Assembly (NCBI GenBank): GCA_004352715.1
Contig: SCFE01000086.1
Coordinates: 1,368,093-1,432,092 of the forward strand
Origin: Hofstenia miamia
Lineage: Eukaryota > Xenacoelomorpha > Acoela
Length of the DNA: 64,000 nt
Reading direction: 5' to 3'
The translations under genes were made by a program, and so were the position numbers. Below are positions 23,746-36,215 of the stretch, one piece after another. Each line of letters starts with the position of its first letter. The first letter of the stretch is position 1. Below the pieces are notes generated by a model. It was not told where the DNA came from. It was given only the letters and a program-made list of their open reading frames with translations, and did not search any database.

Positions 23746-24130
23746 GAGATTTTTTTACACAACGCGAAAGCTTAGTTAACACTTAGAATTAAAATCAATG
23801 ACAAAGATATCCAATAAGTCCAATGTTATCTATAAAATCAATTGCACTTGTGGTGAGGACTATATTGGATATAGTAGCAGGCAACTAAGCAGAAAAATAA
23901 AAGAACACGAAACTAAGTCAACAATATCAGAACACCTAAGAAAATGTGGATTAAATTATGACATCAAAATTTTTAGATCAACCATTCCCAAAAGTTTAAA
24001 AGTAATCGAAAGTATATACATAAGATCAATTCAAACAAGTCTTAACACCAAAGATGTTTACCTCTAATCAACATTTATTTACATAATAATATCTCACTCA
24101 AGTTGAGCGAAATATATCTCATTTAGTCTG
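23746..24130 (+). mobile_element. Penelope-like GIY-YIG fragment, copy 2, with 3' sequence
   Basis: The ORF 23798-24067 (89 codons) carries the complete GIY-YIG region: VIYKINCTCGEDYIGYSSRQ, then EHLRKCGLNYDIKIF and the acidic IESIYI. After the stop, CTCAAGTTGAGCGAAATATATC resembles a degraded hammerhead stem II-GAAA-TATATC module. The domain is short but intact enough to be recognised. Confidence 0.8.
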
Positions 24131-24229
24131 TTTTTATTAAAATTATTAAAGATCCTTAACAACGATAATGTTCATTTCATTATGAATTGTAAATAAAGTT
24201 TTATCTTGACAAAGATTTGATATCCCCTA

Positions 24230-24421
24230 TTATGCAAAATCTCGTTCTTGAAATCTTTATAGTAATTTATTGTATATAGTCGATTTATTGAATATAGTGT
24301 TTTATTCTATTGTATGTATTTGTATGTATATTTTGTATATTTGTGACGCGATTCAGATAAATTATCAGTTTGAAGTTATTAATATTTATCGGAATAAAGA
24401 ATATTTTGTCTTATCTTATCT
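24230..24421 (+). mobile_element. LINE 3' untranslated end
   Basis: GTGACGCGATTCAGATAA, TTATCAGTTTGAA and a TTGTCTTATCTTATC tail match the 3' parts at 22243-22329 and 23690-23740. It is the third copy of this 3' end within 2.2 kb. Confidence 0.45.
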
Positions 24422-24804
24422 GTAAATAGATGGCCATCACTACCCCATCTGTCGATATTCAATGTTATGACATAGACTGATTCTGAAATTAAAATTTGAT
24501 TTTTGGTTTGATCAAATATATTTTGTATGGCAACTTACTGAAATTATAGCACACATTTCGGTGCAATACCTCCTAATTCGAACCCTGATAGAAATTCCAG
24601 GGGCAATTAAACTTTTTAAGTTCAGATACAGTTGTGGATACATGCTTAATCATATTGAGTTTTTGTCATTTTCAGCATATCATTATACGTTCTACAAAAA
24701 ATGGATTCAGTTGAAGAATTATTGATCTAGATAGAATAGACTTGATATTTTATCACTAATAGTAATTGTGCGTATGTATATCTTTTTCTAAAGGGACGAT
24801 TTTT

Positions 24805-25577
24805 CAGAATTGTAAATGGGTCCAAAAATTTGCATACACCCTAACCCGATGTATATAAAATTGTTAACATTTTTACCCAACCTATATAAAATTCGCATTC
24901 TGACTCAACTCGACCAAGCCCCTGAAATATAAAAATGGAAACTATTCATTTTCATCAAATATTATTATAATGATTTGCAGAAGCGTGTGTTCTTCAACAG
25001 CCTAGAATTACACTCACTTGCAAATTTTAAAACCAACAGCGATTTTATTGTTTTCTTACTTTTTGCGCATAAGCTTAATATACAAGCTGTCATTAGAAAA
25101 CATTATCAGATCCTCAACAATGATAAAGAAGTTGCAAAATATAATGTGTGCTTTTACAGAAAATGGAAGAAAACAAATTCCAAAACTACAAAAATGCTAA
25201 AATATGCAAGTAATCTTAAATTTTGCAAATGATTACATAATCTATTTCTTAGTTTTGTAATGGTAACAAAAAAATTTCTTTCTATTGCAGCAAGTTTCAC
25301 GTGAAAACTATACTCAATGCATTCTCAATTATTTAAATTGCCTTCATTTTGTTTAGTCGCAACTCACATTTGTATATAAATCTTCAATATTATTTCAATT
25401 ACCAAAGCTTACGCTTTTTGCTGAAATATGCATGAATCATAATTTTTATTTAAAGTGACCCGATCCGACCCTTTCATAGCTTCAATATTTGCAACTCGAC
25501 TCGGCCGGTTTTGTTTAGCTCAAAACAGTGACCTAGACTGTCCAGTTTCAGTTCGACAGGACTCGTTTACGCCTCTG
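24805..25577. mobile_element. hAT-type non-autonomous element, 773 bp
   Basis: The right end ACTCGTTTACGCCTCTG, inverted, is CAGAGGCGTAAACGAGT. The left end is CAGAATTGTAAATGGGT, an imperfect match. GACGATTT flanks both sides (24795-24802 and 25578-25585), with two extra T before the left end. Internal sub-terminal sequences are rich in CGACTCGG and GACCCGA-like words. An internal 85-codon frame shows no transposase motif. Confidence 0.82.
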
Positions 25578-25712
25578 GACGATTTAATTTGCTAACGTGT
25601 AATATTTTCATTTTTTGAAAAAAAATATACAAGCTTAAAAAATTTTTCTGTTAAGCCAACAGCCATTTATTAAAAATAAATTATTTTCATTTTATCAAAT
25701 CATCTTTAAAGT

Positions 25713-27015
25713 TCATCTACCAAAAACCCAATCGTTTACTTTGTCTTGACTGGGTATTTTCATTGAAAGGGGCTCGTACCCCCTTAGATATTTGCATTTT
25801 CGTATGTTGTTCCAAGATTTCCGCATTTCAATTTCTTTGCTGCTCTTATTGCTCTGTCCTATTCCTAGATGCAAGCATACATCAAATATGCTATCGAATT
25901 GTTGTTTTCTTGATTTCACTTCCTAAATATGTTAACAAGATATACATGCATGAAACACTACATGGTTTGAATTTTCATAATATATCAACTGATATACATC
26001 ACGAGAATAAAACTTTGGAGCACTATACTCAAGAAGTCCTTTTTTAAAGAGTGAGATTTTAACTTCAATATACACAGTTTATAAAAATCATTTAGATTGA
26101 CGAATTGTATATCAAAATCGGGATGACATTAAAATTTGTAGACCCATATATTGAAACTTTTGAGAAAATTCGTAAATTTGTCAAAACACTACACATTAGA
26201 CCAAATTAAGTGCAATTGCTACATTTCACTGATCAATTGATGCTAATGAGAAACTCTAATGAAATTTGAAATTGACTCAGGTACACAGTCATAGCAAAAG
26301 GTTTCTTTTACATTACTGCTTAAATTCTGCAATGTCTATCATGTGAAGGGACAAAAGACTTTGCACCCCTGCAAAAATATGTTTGATGCATCAATTTTGC
26401 TCCGACTGTAAGCTTCATTCTGGGACAAACATTGATAAATATGGAGTGTCAATATATATTTAACTATTGTAAATATCTAAATTTCATGTTATTGTATAAT
26501 TGTATTATATTGTATTATAATTTGTTATTAATACTTTTTTGTACATTTTCAACTTAATTAACCTAGCAAAGTTATTTTAAAGAGGTATTGAAAGTTCCTT
26601 AATTTTTTGGGCTATACACTGTACACGTTATGCTAAAAAATATCCAAATTATGAATACCGCTTTCTTTGAAGAATTTTTCTGTAGAACTTTGCTTCTATA
26701 TTTAGAAAGTATGACTTTAATTGAATCTCCAAATTTTCTAAGGGTCGCATCTCTCAATTTATTTTCATCGTCAGAATCTGCATCATATTGGAAATTTAAA
26801 ATTTTTTTCTCCTGCAGTTTCTTCTCTTGCTTCTTGAGCATTTTGCTGCGCAATTGCGTACTCTGAATTTCGTCATGAACTTTTTCACTGAACCTTTTCA
26901 AGGCCAAAAATGCAGCAATTCTGTTTTCTCCTGAATTACTAAAATATAAATGAACTACACACATCCTGTGTTTGACATGGGAAATGTTTCTGTTTATTAA
27001 AAAGTTATTTTACGG

Positions 27016-27046
<31 letters not shown>

Positions 27047-27153
27047 NNNNNNNNNNNNNNNNNNNNNNNNNNNNNTTATGTTGATACATTTTGTCATAAG
27101 ATAGTAAGAAAGTCGACTCTTAACACACACGCGCACACACAAACACTCCCATA

Positions 27154-27190
<37 letters not shown>

Positions 27191-29739
27191 GAGTGTTTGT
27201 GTGTGCGCGTGTGTGTTAAGAGTCGACTTTCTTACTATCTTATGACAAAATGTATCAACATAAATCTTTCGTCATTTAACATTTTTTTTTCAAAAGGCTT
27301 ATGCATTAAGTTTTTCATAGGTTTTCAGTCTGAAGTTTTCTATAAAATACAAATTGTGAATATGGTGACTTAACAATCAATGTAATAAGTCTTAGCAGAC
27401 TATAAAACTAAATCTTCAATCGTCTGCTTACAGATATAACCCATTTTAAGTACCAGATTTTATAGGATTTAAAATTATTTTTTTGCCAGATGCTGCTAGA
27501 TGAATATTAAGATTCATAATTGTATTCAAATTTTTGAAAAAATTTCTATAGGAAATTATTCCAAAATGTATAACATATCTATAATATAAACATTTAATTA
27601 TTTTCGAACTTTCACTAAAATTTTAAGCAATTTCGCTTGATCTACTGTAGGTTCTGGCCATCAAGGCCATATTCCAAAGCCATAGAATGTCCAAAATTCT
27701 AAATAGTGTTTTTCAAGGTGGGTTTAATTTCTAGAGCTACTTCAGTGGAAAAAAATTCGGACGTAAATTCAGGATGAAATGCTTTTTAACGTGAAAGTGG
27801 TAGAAGGACGTAGTCAATCACATTGGCGATTAAGGACATTGGGTAAGGTTTTTATGAAGTAATTGTCAAATTTTAACCTTTATCAGATGTTTGACTACAA
27901 ATTGCGCTCAATTCACAATGTTTTAATCATTCCATTAAAGTTATAGTATTTCATTGTATCACTTAAATCAGTAAATATTAATGTCCTGAATTACTATAAT
28001 CATACCACTTATCACTTCAATGTAATGATTACAACATTTACTATAACGCGATATTTGATATAGAAATTTCTTATCACCTGAAAAACACAATTGGGAAAAT
28101 TTCAAATTTCGACGTGGACTTACTAGACGATGCTACTAAAAACTTAATAATTGAAACCAGAAAGGGGACATTTGCTTAATGTACCAATAGACCTAGAACA
28201 CTTCAAGCTGCCAAATGTATGAAATTTCGTAATTTTTTGGTTTTAGTGACCCTATATATTTTTTACTGCAGACGTTAAACATTAAAAAACATTATTTTTC
28301 AATTCCTTTCCATTTTTGATGTACATTTAGCATTGGATAAATTGTATACCTTGTACGTGATTTGAGAATGTCTATTGAATCTATTAGCTGACAAACCTAG
28401 CAATGTTTTCTTCTTGAGCTCGTAGTTTTGCGTAGTTTGAAATTAATGTCTCAAAACTGCGGTTGTTTACTTCCAACTTTTGTTCAGTTGTCAATATAAC
28501 AGGGCGTTTTGTTTGAACTGTAAATTTGTAGGAACTTGGAACTGCAAAAACCCGATTCTTCGTACTTTGACTAATGATGTCCTAAACATGGATTCGTATT
28601 AACCATGCTGTTTATGCAATTCCCTGAAAGACAGCCAAATGACGCTCTGTTACAACAATGCAAATCATGCCAGGTGGGCATTTTGATAAATCAAAGATGA
28701 ATTTGAAATGCATAACGAACAGTCTTTATTAAACCTTCTTTGGAGCCACTTACTAGTTTCAAATTCACAGAGTATTTTATGCAACGCTTGTTCTATTAGC
28801 AAGAAATGTAATCATTTTGAAACAGTTATAGAAAAAATCAATTTTATTAAATATAAATTCAACAATATTTGATACAAGAGGGCACTTTATTAACCCTTTG
28901 AGGCTCATAAGGAGACTGAAGTAAAAACGTATGATATTGCATTAAAAAGATGACAAGCAACATCCTATCACTAAAGTTAAATTTTGAAATGTATCTATGA
29001 TGCTACACAAGGGTTGCATGTACCTGCAGTCCTTAAGGCAGTCAATTAATGCTTGTCAAGAAACTAGGATCAATATAATATTTTTCATACATATTGGTTT
29101 ACAAACGCCCCTTTTAACCACATGATTCGTTTAATAATATTTATTTCTAAATCAGTGATCAGATTGATCAAACATGAATGTCATGCTCAAGTAGAAAAGA
29201 CAAAAATTCGAGTACCAATTAGCGATTTGGCTGAAACTGTAAAATATAATAACTTGCCATTATCATAAGATTAGTCATGCAAAATACAACTAAGCTGTGA
29301 ATAATAGCAGTCTAGAAAAACGGATTTGCTTAGGTGGGACATACATGCACCACCAAACCTCAAACGCTTAACATGTAGAACTCTGAAATCTTTAGGAATT
29401 TTTATTTGATTTCAACAACAGACGTAAGGATTATTAAAAAAATGATAAAAATAGGTAAACTAAAATGTGGATTCATTCAACTTTTGAAGTTTTCTCTTGC
29501 ATATTCAAAAAAACATCTACAATTTTTTGTAATTGACGAGGTAGCTATGTAAAAATTAATATTAAAATTATTTAGACAACTAACGTTCATTTCTTTCAAC
29601 TTTTGCCGTTTCTGTCGGTGCAGCTCACTGATTGTACGAGTTTTTCTAGAAGGTAAGCGTCCATCTGCATATGCACTGCTCGATATATCATTAGTAGTTT
29701 GAGGTCGGACATGTACTGAAATTCTTGGCTTGTCGTTAT
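25713..29739 (-). CDS. Unidentified spliced gene, coiled-coil-rich C-terminal part
   Basis: Four minus-strand exons join in phase: 29739-29585, 28581-28397, 26938-26659 and 25853-25713 (TGA). Sequence landmarks: KPRISVHVRPQTTNDISSSA and RKTRTISELHRQKRQKLKEM; VFAVPSSYKFTVQTKRPV and NYAKLRAQEENIA; RIAAFLALKRFSEKVHDE, KMLKKQEKKLQEKK, DADSDDENK; EMRKSWNNIRKCKYLRGYEP and PSQDKVNDWVFGR. It is basic, with predicted helical or coiled-coil stretches and no signal peptide or membrane span in the visible part. I do not recognise the family. The last acceptor (25854) is the least certain. The 5' part lies upstream, perhaps including 32096-32187 or 37091-37270. Confidence 0.6.
27020..27263. repeat. (AT)n plus long perfect palindrome
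   Basis: Arms 27076-27155 and 27184-27263 are exact reverse complements (80 bp each) with an AT-rich loop. The arms carry an ACACACACGCGCACACAC tract. The left arm starts exactly at the end of a 29-N gap (27047-27075) that itself follows another (AT)n run. It lies in the 26.9-28.4 kb intron of the minus-strand gene. Confidence 0.9.
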
Positions 29740-30283
29740 CTAAAAATAACTATAAATATTTGAGTTAATAATTGACAAGACAGTGTGAGCCTTGAAGTTC
29801 AAGATGATTAGAAATCTTTAATTATGAGGGCATCATTCTAAGTCGTGACAATTTAATAATTACTTAATGATATTCCTGAAGTAGTCAAATGAAAGAAATA
29901 ACCTTTGACTGATTATTTGGAGAATTTCCTTTAAATTTAATATTCAGGCCACATGTTTATTCTATTTGATGTTCCGCATTGCTTCCTACTCATAGCTCAT
30001 AGTTTTCATTTGGGTCCCTAGTCCATGTTGTCCCATGCCGCCACATATGCCATATTTCAATATCAGTAATTGATTTAGTAAAAATTGTAAAACACCACAA
30101 CGCCAATGATTCTTATCTACAAAAATTCAAATGCATCGCAAATAATTCTCACGTTATTAAAAGAACAAACTTGTAAGTTACTGTTAGCAACAAATTTCAT
30201 TGCAACCATCATACACATTTGCTTTGCTGTATTACCGAACATGGAAATTTATTCCTAATTTTGCCATGCCCATAGGTATGTAC
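29740..30283. other. No feature recognised
   Basis: AT-rich sequence upstream of the minus-strand gene's 29.6-kb exon. A missing linking exon (one base carried at each end) is expected somewhere between here and 32.1 kb. Confidence 0.4.
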
Positions 30284-33200
30284 ACTAGGGGTGTGTCGGT
30301 AGCGTAATTTACCACTGCTACCCGCCCGCGGTTAATTTTACTTTACATGTACCCGCACGTATCCGTGATTTATGTACACATAGTAGGTAGTATTGGTAAA
30401 ACTACAGAATGTATTGTTTTCAATTAACCACTAGAAATGAAAAATGAAAAAAATCTATGATGTATTCCTGAAAAATGTTTGACAATAATAAAATGAATCT
30501 AATATAAATTTCCATGAATTACCAAAAGCAGGAATGAAAATATTAACAATCTGTTTAACAAACCTTTTAACAGAATTATTATAAAACTATATAAATAAAC
30601 CTTAAAATCTGTTACCGGATCTGCTCAAAAGATCTGTATTATTATCGCTATAATTTACCAATTTTGTTAGCTAATGAATTTTCACGACATTAACCCTCTA
30701 ATGCTGAACGAATTTATTTAATAGTATCACGTTTTCACAAAAAACCATCTCAGTTACAATGCCATTCTATTTAAATTTTAGTAAAAAATCTGTTCAACAT
30801 ATCGTTTATACCAAAATGCTCCAGTCTCTGTTAAATGAATCTGTTAATTTTAACAATATGGTCAACAAGGGTGGACGTGAGTAGTGGGTTTACCCTCGTG
30901 GGTGAGGGTGCGGGTTGGGTACAGTTATTAAAAATTTTGCGGGTATAGGTGTGTATTGGGTAAATATTTTCCAAAGTGTTTTATTCTTGATAGGCTGTCA
31001 TCAATACATTAGCAGCCAATTAGACATTGGAATTGGTTGAACAAACAAAATTAGCTGCTCATTGGATTCCAGTTGGATCTTCATTGGAATAATTTTCAAA
31101 AATATCACAGTGTTCTTAATAATTCCTCATCCCATCAAAGTTTTTGTTTTGTAAATAGGTTTGATAATACTCTGAATGCAATACACAATATCATGGTAAC
31201 TAATTGCAATATTGATTTTTAATCATGTCAGTGTTATAAATACGTTTTAAAAAAATTATATATGATTAGAATGCAATTACTGGAGCAGTCGGGAAATTAA
31301 TATTCGTCTTTGAGTTTGAATGTCACAATATTTGTGGAAGGAACTCTTTACATTAGCATCAAGGAAGGAAGAGTCTTGTCGCAACATAATGAATTGATTC
31401 CAGCACCGAATCTTGCAAAACTCCCAAAAGAACACCAATAAAGATAAACCATGAATTTTGTATTTATTACTATACCGAATTGTATACTATATTTTCTGAT
31501 AACTAAGAGTTTGTTCAGATACGCAAAGTGCAGCTTTGCGGTTCAACTAGGACTCGTAAGTCTAGATGATCTAAGCGCTAGTTCTGGAGCTCTTTCTGAA
31601 GTTTTTATGGTTAAATAAGATCTTGCTACTTATCTAATATTATAGGAGATTAAAGTTTTTATCATGCTGAACTTCCGCGGCATCTAGCATATGTCTTTTA
31701 TATTCTGACTGGGAGCAAGATGGTATATTGTTTGCGATCAAACTATCTTCACCCTTGAAGCTTCAGTTAACGAAAACTACATATCATTGGTTTTTTTCTT
31801 TGGTTGTGGGTTAGGTGGAATTTTATTGATGAGAACACTTTCTAAAATGTACCTGTTATAAGAAATGCATCTATTCAATTTGATAAGTTTCAAAATTTGT
31901 AAAACCTAGACAAAAGTATTGTATAAAAATTTTAAATTTTTGCTTCCCGTTTTGAGAAATCTGTCACACTTTCAGTTCAAAAATTTCTCCTGAGCCCGTG
32001 GGAGTGTTCCCACAAGACTATAAAAGGGGAGCATACTTTAAATCTAAAACTAATTGGGAAAAAACAAATTGAGAGATTAACAAAGAGGTTTTTACCATTG
32101 AGAGTGATGTTGATCGGTTATAGGATCTCGCATTTTAGGCTCATTCTTGCCAAGAACCTCTTCAAGTGAAACCAATGCATTTGTTTTCTAATAATAATTC
32201 TGCGTTTTTTGCGTTTTACCTTGAAATTCTGCATTTTCTCCGGTTTTACTTGTGAAATCAGGACTTAATTATGATATGCATAAAAAAATCTTTGCACTAT
32301 AGTTAAATAAATGTTATGCATGTTGCATAGAAAATTTATACTAGCTAACTCAAACTTAGATTGGAATTCAATTGAATTGCAATTTGACAATTCTAGAAAT
32401 TTTGGATTGGATTGGATTATAAAGTAAAATCTGCACAATGGACAAGCCTGCTGAGAGCAGATGTTCAAGGGTCTAAAATTAATGTCAATTCAGTATGTTT
32501 TATGATCCCTGGGGTATGTTGAAAACTTATAATGAAATGTTCACACTGATATTGAAAAACTTTAAATTGTGATACATTTTTCAACATATTTCTTATAATT
32601 TCTTTAGAAATCACTGGTTATGTGCTCATTTGTGGACACTGTTGCGTAATAGTCAGTTTTTTAATGTCGTCCTAATTTTCTAGTGCTCCATGTCCATCTC
32701 TGAAAGCATGCGATAATTGTGATGTAAATTTAATTCCTTGCATAACATTCAAAATTATATTTCGGTGTTGTCATCATGTCCTACATGTATACAGAAGTCA
32801 ATATATGCTACATCACGCACAATCAACAATTACATTGTAGTAAAACATCATATCATGTAGGCTGTACGGTGATCTATTTTGTAGTATACAACATTTTGCT
32901 ATCGCAGAAAGATAAGTAAAACCCTGCTTATTTTTTAAAAGTATGCGGGTCAAGTGCGGGTATGATTTTTTCATTGCGGGTGTGAGTATGGGTTGGGTAC
33001 AGCTTTCTTAAAATTAAGTAAAGAACAAGCGCGCTTCCTAGTAATTGTGATGCTTGCATTACTGGCTGCTCGTTCAAACTTATTTTCATTAGCGGGAATG
33101 CAGTGATATATCATTACAATCATCGATAAGAGTTCAAAATTTATTGAATTACTATGTAATTCAAGAAGTAACCACAATAATTATAACTAACAGCGAGAGA

Positions 33201-33447
33201 ATTCTGCTAAGTCAACTCAACCGAATCGAATATGTATGATAAGTAAAAACTCTGCATTTCTATATATTATTTAATTCAGAATTTATTGCTGATATACAGC
33301 ACTTAGAAATCTGCATTAGTATACATGAGAGGGATGCGACATTCGACTCATGAACAGGCTCCAGATTTCTTTACTCGTACCCGCGGGTACAGGCGGGNAG
33401 GCGGGTAAACAAGAGTGCCCGCGGGTAAGCCCTTACCCCCACAGTCC
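30284..33447. mobile_element. Possible hAT-like element or nest with GCGGGTACCCG words
   Basis: TAGGGGTGTGTCGGTAGCG at 30284 and, inverted, TAGGACTGTGGGGGTAAGG at 33447 agree at about 13 of 19 positions. The flanks ATGTACAC and ATGAATAC agree at six of eight. Words such as GCGGGTACCCG-like strings recur near 30.3, 30.9, 32.95 and 33.4 kb, suggesting nested relatives. Sub-terminal enrichment like this is common in hAT elements, but the end pairing is tentative. Confidence 0.3.
32096..32187 (-). CDS. Candidate minus-strand exon
   Basis: Between a TTATTAG acceptor and GTAAAA donor: KTNALVSLEEVLGKNEPK, then MRDPITDQHHSQ. Phase 0 in, phase 2 out. It does not join directly to the 29739 exon (a TGA would form), so an intermediate exon or a different gene is needed. 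It lies within the possible hAT nest, which weakens the call. Confidence 0.35.
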
Positions 33448-35357
33448 TAATGAATACCCACTTAACATAATTAATCCATTGTGCAGCCACCGTTGACTTC
33501 ATATCCTTCTCTAACAGGTATAATATACGATATTGAAGGTAAAATATTACTGCCGTGTTGAGGCAAAATCCTAAATGTTATCGTTGCTGTCTTTCTCTAT
33601 GCAATGGGGACACTTAACTTTTGTTCAACAACATCAGAAATAAATTTGTCTTGAAAGCCAGTAATCATGATAATTCATTTTAGTGCTTTAGAATTTTTGA
33701 AAATCAGAAACCAAAGTGAAATTTTACCAAGGCACAAACCGAAATACACATTTAGGATTTTGTCTTTGTAGAGTAGAATAGATAAGTGAATTCATTATTA
33801 ATGAATGAAAAGCTTATAGTCTATATTACTAATATGAAATTTTAGCATGGTCGCCTGTTAATTGTTTTACTAAATGACCTTACAACTAAGTACAATAAAA
33901 GATCTTGTAAAATTTAATTGCACATTTGTAATAATTAAGATAGACTATAGATTATACATTTAGAGTGTGTAGAGTTAAATGTGTGTCCAATTTTAAATTT
34001 ACTGCAGTTTGAATTTAAATGCAAGGCGTTTTCATAGCACATACTCGTGCAAACACTACTTCAAGCCTTATGATTTTTATGATCGCTTTATCCAATCAAA
34101 ATAAGTTACACCACTGGGCAGCTAATGCATGATTAGTTGCGCTAACAAATCGAATTCATTACTCTCATAATGTTAACTTATTCAAAATATTACATCAAGC
34201 AAATCTATAATTTTACAAGCCAATAGCAGTGTATGAGATGGTACCTATACCATATAAAATTATCACAACATAATTTTAAATGTTTTTACTATTGTATTTG
34301 ATATGGTACACTTTTTAATTAAAAACTGTTTTTTTTATTTTCTTAATTGTCATGGGAAGCTTCTCCACTTTGGTAATTCAGTAATACTTTTTGGGTGATA
34401 ATAATGATGATAGTGATAATATTATTATTCTCCTTCAAAAATCCATTAAGGTCTCTATGGTTATGAATCGAATGTCTTTAATATTATTCAAAACTTTCCT
34501 ACGGCTAGCTCCTTTTAAACTTAATCAAGCCGGATTTTTAATATTTTTTCATGATCCTATAAAATTTTTTAACGTTTAAAACTCAAAAACTACTAACGCT
34601 ATAGTCAATCCAACATGATAGAGGCCTGCGACCGCTGGATTTGGAATATCTTTGCACACATCAAAAACAGTCAAAATTCTTTGTTGCTTCCATGGACTCA
34701 AAACCTTATAAATACATAAACATTGTTAATCTTTTCAACAACGGAAGCCACAGCAATACGCTTTAATAGAAATTTTCAACATTGCATTAAAGCATATGCC
34801 TCAATAGACCTGCCCATGTCCATGATTTTCGAATATGGAAAACGGTTTGTCCTTTAAATGGAAGCAAAGCGGTTTATGGTTAATATAATTATTTGGCATT
34901 GAGTAAAATTTTTATAGCAAATAACGGACAGGAATATGAAAGAGATTGCATAACCAGTTAAACAATTCCAGATGATGTTCATCATTTGTTTTTCTTCTTT
35001 CACTTGTGACACAAGTTTCCATAAATCCTTATTTTGATATTTTTGAATTAAAAAATGTATGCTGAAATAGACATGCAGCTTTCTTGCAATATTAGGTAAA
35101 CGACAGTTCTGGAAAAATAGTTTTCACTAATAAATAGTTTTAATTGATTATTTATTAATTTGCAATTTCTGTAATTACTAACAATGACCTTCTTACTAAA
35201 TCTCTTTCCAATTTAATATTGAAAATGAATTATTTAGAAAAACGCCCTAGAGAGTTAAAATGCTGATTTCAATGCTTTATATTAGGTTTCAAACTTTTAT
35301 TTGCTTTTCTAGAGTACATTTTGAAAAGGTTTGATATACTTTTATCTACATTTTCAG
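33448..35357. other. No feature recognised
   Basis: AT-rich DNA with no plausible exon or repeat end that I can support. Confidence 0.4.
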
Positions 35358-35545
35358 TCTTAAGAGATTATATGCATGTATATATAAATGCTGACATGCT
35401 TATCCTAACGCGAACCCTTAAAATCCAAATGGTCCATAGGGCTCCATCGAATAGACTAGAGTTCATACGTCCTCTTGTTGGTACTACACATCAATTAAGT
35501 TCTCCTTACACAACAAAAACAGGCAAATACGGTTCACGAGATTGA
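35358..35545 (+). CDS. Candidate terminal exon, unidentified
   Basis: After TTTTCAG the frame runs VLRDYMHVYINADMLILTRT, then KIQMVHRAPSNRLEFIRPLV and a stop after GKYGSRD. The second half has balanced codon use unlike the neighbourhood. No partner exon found and no family recognised. Confidence 0.25.
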
Positions 35546-36105
35546 TTTATTGTTGCCAGCCCGGTGCAGCGCATCACTAGCATTTGTTTACTTCCTTTTT
35601 CTATAAGAGCACATGTTTAAGTTAGAACTTTTTAAACATTGTTTGTGAGCATCTACCAGTGTTTATTTATTAATTTTTGTTACATTGTTAAATTTCAAAA
35701 GGCTTTATTTACCAAATGGATATTACCAGTAAGTGATTATAAAAAGTGCGGAATTAAAATACATACATTATCTATTTCATTCTTTTATGAAATATATGAT
35801 TTATTATATCATAACAACTTCTTTATAATTGATTTAAGCTATAAAAAAATTATAAATTTTATATTCCTTAGAATATTCAAGAGCGCAATATTTAAATTTC
35901 TCTTTGATCATCCTAAGAAGGTTTCTAAGCAATTTCAAAAATTTTTTCGAATAATTTTTAAAATTTGTGAAATGTGAGCAATCGTTGTTATTTTTGTTGC
36001 ATGTGTACATGCAATTGGTCTTATTTAAAAGACGGAATACATATTTATTTATTCTATAGTGTAATTTTTTTAAATATATTTTCTTACTTTCCCTAGAACG
36101 CTAGC

Positions 36106-36146
<41 letters not shown>
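36106..36146. repeat. (AAT)n microsatellite, left of LINE derivative
   Basis: About 13 units, ending exactly where the tRNA-like head begins. A second (AAT)n tract lies at 36848-36874 on the other side. Confidence 0.95.
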
Positions 36147-36147
<1 letters not shown>

Positions 36148-36215
36148 GGCCCTAGTGGCCAAGGGGTAAAAGGCTAGACTGGGACCGTGAGAACCCGGGT
36201 TCGAGCCCGCCCCCC
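36147..36215 (+). other. tRNA-like pol III promoter head (A and B boxes)
   Basis: TGGCCAAGGGG resembles an A box and GGGTTCGAGCCC is a near-perfect B box with a T-arm hairpin, at tRNA-like spacing. The acceptor ends pair poorly and no CCA or clear anticodon stem is seen, so it is a SINE-type or promoter relic and not a working tRNA gene. Confidence 0.6.

Noticed and set aside
35639-35977. 112-codon plus frame
   Set aside because: Phe/Ile/Lys/Tyr-rich, explained by AT composition alone.
36147-36215. Functional tRNA gene
   Set aside because: Boxes A and B are present but the acceptor stem and anticodon arm do not fold properly and it is fused to LINE sequence.
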